Source: Mesorhizobium loti R88b
GTDB taxonomy: Bacteria; Pseudomonadota; Alphaproteobacteria; Rhizobiales; Rhizobiaceae
DNA length: 64,000 bases
NCBI RefSeq assembly: GCF_013170845.1
Contig: NZ_CP033367.1
Span: 3,597,001-3,661,000, forward strand
Direction: 5' to 3'
The notes beneath the pieces are model-generated. The model did no database searches, was not told where the DNA came from, and saw only the letters and a program-made list of their open reading frames with translations. The translations under genes and the position numbers were made by a program. Positions 60,102 to 64,000 of the stretch are shown here, one piece after another (positions within the stretch are counted from its first letter, which is position 1; each line of letters starts with the position of its first letter).

Positions 60102-61946
60102 CTAAATCTTGGCGTCGTGCGGCAAGGGCGCCGTCGCCTTTTCCAGCCAGGCCAGCGTTTCGCCATCGAGCATCGGTCCGATCTCGACCAGTACCCAGGC
60201 ATGGTAGGCGTCGAACCAATGCAGCTCCTCGCGCGTCAGCAGGTCTGACCGCACCAACCGCTTGTCGATCGGGGCGAGCGTTAGCGTCTCAAAGCCATGC
60301 ATGGCGATGTCGCCGCCTTCGATCTGTTCGGCTGGCGTCACCAGGATCAGGTTCTCGATGCGGATGCCATAAGAACCTTCCTTGTAATAGCCGGGTTCGT
60401 TGGACAGCATCATGCCTTCGAGCAGCTTTTCGGTACCGGTGCGGGCTATGCGCTGTGGCCCTTCATGCACGGCGAGATAGGAGCCGACACCATGGCCTGT
60501 GCCATGGGCGAAGTCGCAGCCATGCTTCCACAGCGCCATGCGAGCGACGGCGTCGATCTCCGAGCCGCGCGTGCCGGCGGGAAAGCGCAGTGTCGAAATG
60601 CCGATCATGCCTTTCAGCACCAGCGTGAAGCGCTCGCGCATCTCCTGCGTCGGCTGGCCTATCGGCACGGTGCGGGTGATGTCGGTGGTGCCGTCCTGAT
60701 ACTGCGCGCCGGAATCGAGCAGGAACAACTCGCCGGCCTGCAGCTTGCGGCTGGTGGCGCGCGACACGCGGTAATGCATGATGGCGCCGTTCGGGCCGGC
60801 GCCGGAAATGGTGTCGAAGGAGACGTCGCGCAGCGGCATCTGGGTTTCCTCGCCGGTCTGCCGGCGGCTCTCTTCCAGCCTGGTGACGACCGCGATCTCG
60901 TCGAGCGAGCCGGGTTTCTGGCGCTCCAGCCAGCACAAAAGCTTGGCCACCGCCGCACCGTCCCGGCGATGCGCGGCGCGCGAGCCGTTGATCTCGGCCT
61001 GGTTCTTGGTGGCGCGCGGGATGCGGGCAGGATCTGGCGCGGCAATCACCGTGCCGCCATTGTCCTCGACCAGCATGCGCAGCCTGTCGGCGGCCAGCAC
61101 CGGGTCGAGCGCGATCTTCGCGCCGCTCTTGGCGAGGGCTACGATCGCCGCCTCGAATTCGCCGGGCTCGTGCAGATCGGCAAGCTGGGTGAGATAGGCC
61201 GCGACCTGGCGCGAGAATTTGCGCTTGTCCATGAACAGCTGGTGCGATCCGTCCGCGGCGAGGATGGCAAAGCCAAGCGCCAGCGGCGTGTGCGGCACGT
61301 CGCCGCCACGGATGTTGAAGGCCCAGGCGATGGAGGAGGGGTCGGTCAGCACCGCATGAGTGGCGCCGTCCTTGCCGATCGCTGCCGCCAGCCGCGCCAG
61401 CTTGTCCTTGGCGAGCTCGCCGGCAAAGCCGATCGGGTGCAGTTCGACCGGGGCCACCGGCGCCTCCGGCTGATCCTTCCAGATGATGTCGATCGGATTC
61501 CTGTCGAGTGGCACCAGCACGGCGCCGGTCTTGTCGGCCGCGGCCTGCAGCGCCTTGACCTCGCTGAGTGTGTGCAGCCAGGGATCGAAGCCGAGCCGCG
61601 CGCCCTTGCCGATATTGTCCTTCAGCCAGACAGCGGGCGGGTTGTCGACCAGGCTTTCGATCGAAAAAATGTCGAGATCGACCTCACCCCGCACCTGCAG
61701 CGTGTAGCGCCCGTCGACGAAGACGAAGGCGCGGTCGCGCAGCACGATGGCGACGCCGGCCGAACCGCTGAAGCCGGTCAACCATTTCAGCCGCGCCGAA
61801 CGGTCGGCGACATATTCGCCCTGGTGTTCGTCGGCGCGCGGAACGATGAAGCCATCGAGGCCATTGGCGGCCAGCCATTGGCGCAACAGCGCCACGCGCG
61901 GCTTGCCGACAGCCGGGTCGCCGGCGGAATCGAAGGTCTGGAACAT
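60102..61946 (-). CDS. Aminopeptidase P family protein (M24B, Xaa-Pro aminopeptidase)
   Basis: The product is 614 residues. Two creatinase-N domains precede a C-terminal pita-bread domain. The metal ligands are visible in order: Asp in LLDSGAQY, Asp in GTTDITRTV, His in GTGHGVG, Glu in SNEPGYY and Glu in IRIENLI. GRYTLQVRGEVD is also typical. The length resembles three-domain APP1-type enzymes. It would release N-terminal residues before proline in the cytoplasm. No signal peptide is present. Confidence 0.95.
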   Translation of the reverse strand: MFQTFDSAGDPAVGKPRVALLRQWLAANGLDGFIVPRADEHQGEYVADRSARLKWLTGFSGSAGVAIVLRDRAFVFVDGRYTLQVRGEVDLDIFSIESLVDNPPAVWLKDNIGKGARLGFDPWLHTLSEVKALQAAADKTGAVLVPLDRNPIDIIWKDQPEAPVAPVELHPIGFAGELAKDKLARLAAAIGKDGATHAVLTDPSSIAWAFNIRGGDVPHTPLALGFAILAADGSHQLFMDKRKFSRQVAAYLTQLADLHEPGEFEAAIVALAKSGAKIALDPVLAADRLRMLVEDNGGTVIAAPDPARIPRATKNQAEINGSRAAHRRDGAAVAKLLCWLERQKPGSLDEIAVVTRLEESRRQTGEETQMPLRDVSFDTISGAGPNGAIMHYRVSRATSRKLQAGELFLLDSGAQYQDGTTDITRTVPIGQPTQEMRERFTLVLKGMIGISTLRFPAGTRGSEIDAVARMALWKHGCDFAHGTGHGVGSYLAVHEGPQRIARTGTEKLLEGMMLSNEPGYYKEGSYGIRIENLILVTPAEQIEGGDIAMHGFETLTLAPIDKRLVRSDLLTREELHWFDAYHAWVLVEIGPMLDGETLAWLEKATAPLPHDAKI

Positions 61947-62439
61947 GATGGGCCTCCTTGTCGTCGCGCGACCGTAGCCTATGGGCTCGAAAATCGGAAT
62001 CGATTTCCAGCTGGCGCAACCTGCTACAGCGTCACTTGACTAACAACCAACGGAGCTTGGTCCAGACACTGACGAAGAGGGATGGCCCAGCTTTCCGGCG
62101 CTGACGGCGCTCGGAATTGTGATCAGAAAAAGTCAGCAAGTGCCATCTTTTGAGCGTGCGCTAATTTGCGGGGCAAGCTATTCGTGTGGCGTCTTTGAGC
62201 TTGACCGGACGGGCGGGGGCCTTCCGATCGAGGTCGTTGTCGGAGGGCGTTGATGAGCATGGGAAGTCCTTGGCCATTTTTGGCCAGCCGGCGTCAGGCT
62301 GAGTCTGACGCGCACCCCCGATAGAATGATCTGGACGGTCGAGCGTGAGTGTCGCTCACGTGCCGTCACGGCAGTCTTCAATCAACATCGTAGCAATACC
62401 AATATGCCCGTTGGGCGGGCGCGGAATATGGGGCGAGGC
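61947..62439. other. Intergenic and leader region of the autotransporter gene
   Basis: This 493-base stretch holds no gene I can support. It contains GCGTCAG-N7-CTGACGC (62291-62311) and CGTGAG...CTCACG (62344-62360) as short hairpins. A TGGCCA-TTTT-TGGCCA unit lies near 62270. The open frame of the autotransporter reaches back to the stop codons at 62251-62256, so the leader is partly open but unstarted. Confidence 0.5.
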
Positions 62440-64000
62440 ATGAACTCTTCGACGATGTCCGGCGGGATCGCCTTGCTGTCGCGTTTGCATGACAGGCTCG
62501 GCATGAGCCACGGCGCGCGGCGACGCAACCTGCTGATGGGAACGGCCCTGGCCGGGCTGGCGCTGATGGCGACACCGGCCGCCGCCCAGCAATGGACCGG
62601 CGCGGCGAGTTCGGACTATGCCACCGGGAGCAACTGGACGGGCGGCACCGCTCCGAACGACCCAGCCGCATCAGTCGTCTTCGGTTCGGGCGCCAGCACG
62701 ACGACCGTCAACCTGAACACGCCTTTGGCCCAGTATTCTGCCGGGCCTATAACATTCAACGATCCGGCCAGCGCCTACACCGTGTCGGTCTCGAATACGG
62801 CCTATCTGCAAGTCTATGGCGATGTGAACAACACGTCCGGTGTGACCCAGAACTTTTCCGTCACGGGCGACTCCGGCATGGCATCCTTCATCAATTTCCA
62901 TGGCGCCGACGCCGGCAGCAACGTCGTCTACACTGTGAATGCCGATGGCGGGGTGACCTTCTATTCCGGAGGTTCCGCGTCGGGCGCCAACGCGACATTT
63001 GTCCTCAACGGCGGCTCCGTTTCGCTGTCAGGTGACGGCACGCTGGAACTCGGCTCTGTCGAAGGGTCGGGCATCCTTTCCTATTATGGAAATCCTGGCG
63101 GTTCGTCCGGCAACTTCCAGATCGGCGGCCTGAACACCAGCACCACGCTTGCCGCGCAGATTCAGGAACAGACAGGCACGCTGTCGATCACCAAGGTCGG
63201 AACGGGAACGCTGACGCTGACGGGGCCCAGCAGCTACACCGGCGGCACCAATCTCTATGGTGGCACGCTCAGCCTTGGCAACAATGCAGCACTTGGGACA
63301 GGGGCTGTTTACGCGGACGGCGGCACGACCATCGACATTCAGAACGGCATCACGATCAACAACGACCTGACCATGTATGCCAGCATGAACCTGAATGTCG
63401 GCTCGGGGGCAATCGGAACCTATTCCGGCCAGATTTCGGAGTTCAGCGATCCGTCGGCGATCTTCAAGACCGGAGCCGGCACGCTCGTGCTGACCAACAA
63501 CACCAACAGTTTCAGCTCCGGCGCCATAATCGAGGAAGGAACGATCCAGGTCACGGCCGATCATGCGTTGGGCTCGGGCCCGATCACACTGGATAGCGGC
63601 ACGCTGCAGGCGGGGGCAAACCTAAACCTTGCCAATGTTTCGATCCTGTTTGGCGCCGCCAGCGGTACCATCGACACCAACGGCTTCGATGTCAGGACGA
63701 GCGCCAGCATGGGTGACAACGATACGCCAAGCGGGACCTTCACCAAGACCGGAGCCGGGACACTGACGGTGGACGGCTTCGCCGGCAACGACAACTATTC
63801 CACGGCCACCGACGTCGCCCAAGGCACGCTGAAGGCGGCCACGACCAATATCTTCAGCGCGAACAGCGCCTATACGGTGGAAAGTGGCGCAACACTTGAT
63901 CTCAACAATTTCGACCAAGCGATCGGTTCGCTTGCCGGCGCCGGCTCGGTCAAAATCGGTTCCGGCACGCTCTCGACCGGAGGCGACAACAGTTCGACGG
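62440..64000 (+). CDS. Autotransporter with PATR beta-helix repeats (5' part, runs off the window)
   Basis: The frame is open from 62257 to the end of the window. ATG 62440 (MNSSTMSGGIALL) is my best start; ATGs at 62404 and 62428 are possible. A long polar stretch and ARRRNLLMGTALAGLALMATPAAAQ form an extended signal region. The passenger shows recurring KVGTGTLTLTGPSSYTGGT, KTGAGTLVLTNNTNSF and KTGAGTLTVDGFAG motifs, the passenger-associated transport repeats of beta-helical autotransporters. The C-terminal beta-barrel is outside the window. Such proteins are surface-exposed adhesins or enzymes. Confidence 0.85.
   Translation, partial: MNSSTMSGGIALLSRLHDRLGMSHGARRRNLLMGTALAGLALMATPAAAQQWTGAASSDYATGSNWTGGTAPNDPAASVVFGSGASTTTVNLNTPLAQYSAGPITFNDPASAYTVSVSNTAYLQVYGDVNNTSGVTQNFSVTGDSGMASFINFHGADAGSNVVYTVNADGGVTFYSGGSASGANATFVLNGGSVSLSGDGTLELGSVEGSGILSYYGNPGGSSGNFQIGGLNTSTTLAAQIQEQTGTLSITKVGTGTLTLTGPSSYTGGTNLYGGTLSLGNNAALGTGAVYADGGTTIDIQNGITINNDLTMYASMNLNVGSGAIGTYSGQISEFSDPSAIFKTGAGTLVLTNNTNSFSSGAIIEEGTIQVTADHALGSGPITLDSGTLQAGANLNLANVSILFGAASGTIDTNGFDVRTSASMGDNDTPSGTFTKTGAGTLTVDGFAGNDNYSTATDVAQGTLKAATTNIFSANSAYTVESGATLDLNNFDQAIGSLAGAGSVKIGSGTLSTGGDNSST

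Noticed and set aside
60297..62039. A 580-codon plus-strand frame antisense to the aminopeptidase gene
   Set aside because: The minus strand carries all metal ligands of M24B; the plus-strand frame has no domain.

Overview
The window is a chromosomal segment of an alphaproteobacterium of the order Rhizobiales, most likely Mesorhizobium or a close relative. The evidence is the high GC content, the gene order of the division and cell-wall (dcw) cluster, a long FtsZ, a btaAB pair for phosphorus-free membrane lipids, and several families of short palindromic repeats that I recognise from Mesorhizobium-type genomes. The genus is an inference; nothing in the window names it outright.

Bases 1 to about 27900 hold mixed housekeeping and accessory metabolism. 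In order they are: the tail of a trans-aconitate methyltransferase-like gene, a secreted small protein, an orphan ketoacyl synthase III, a GFA-family protein, an ICMT-like membrane methyltransferase, a VOC protein and a tautomerase divergent from a TetR regulator with a MOSC protein, an SDR, and a class IV transaminase resembling (R)-selective amine transaminases. After these come a TrmO-like gene, an ArsR-methyltransferase fusion co-transcribed with metF behind a clean palindromic operator, a DMT exporter, a group III decarboxylase, two peptidoglycan hydrolases (MltB-type and GH25), a serine hydrolase, a HigBA toxin-antitoxin pair, btaAB with a Pho-box-like site, an AT-rich orphan protein resembling immunity proteins, and a 1217-residue 5-oxoprolinase carrying an in-frame palindromic repeat. 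A TerB-DnaJ protein, an AmpD-like amidase and a soluble lytic transglycosylase close this part.

The RNase P RNA gene (27944-28345) and a Cys/Met-metabolism PLP enzyme precede the dcw cluster, which runs from 29976 to about 50600: mraZ, rsmH, ftsL, ftsI, murE, murF, mraY, murD, ftsW, murG, murC, murB, then ddl, ftsQ, ftsA, ftsZ. Most junctions are 4-base ATGA overlaps or gaps under 60 bases, so the first twelve genes read as one translationally coupled unit making lipid II and the divisome. The run is broken between murB and ddl by about 2 kb of AT-richer DNA encoding a TIR-domain protein. Just downstream of that gene, in front of ddl-ftsQAZ, lie eight GANTC (CcrM) sites within 180 bases. lpxC, bamD, recN and ligA follow, linking outer-membrane assembly and DNA repair to the cluster.

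Bases 57200 to 64000 hold a DUF2461 protein, an SDR, the AzlCD branched-chain amino acid exporter, an aminopeptidase P and the 5' end of a large PATR-repeat autotransporter that runs off the window.

The observations most worth following are the TIR gene inside the dcw cluster, the GANTC cluster before ddl-ftsQAZ, the Pho box before btaA, the ArsR-methyltransferase/metF operator, a 28-residue membrane protein gene sharing a terminator with metF, and the palindromic element translated in frame inside the 5-oxoprolinase.
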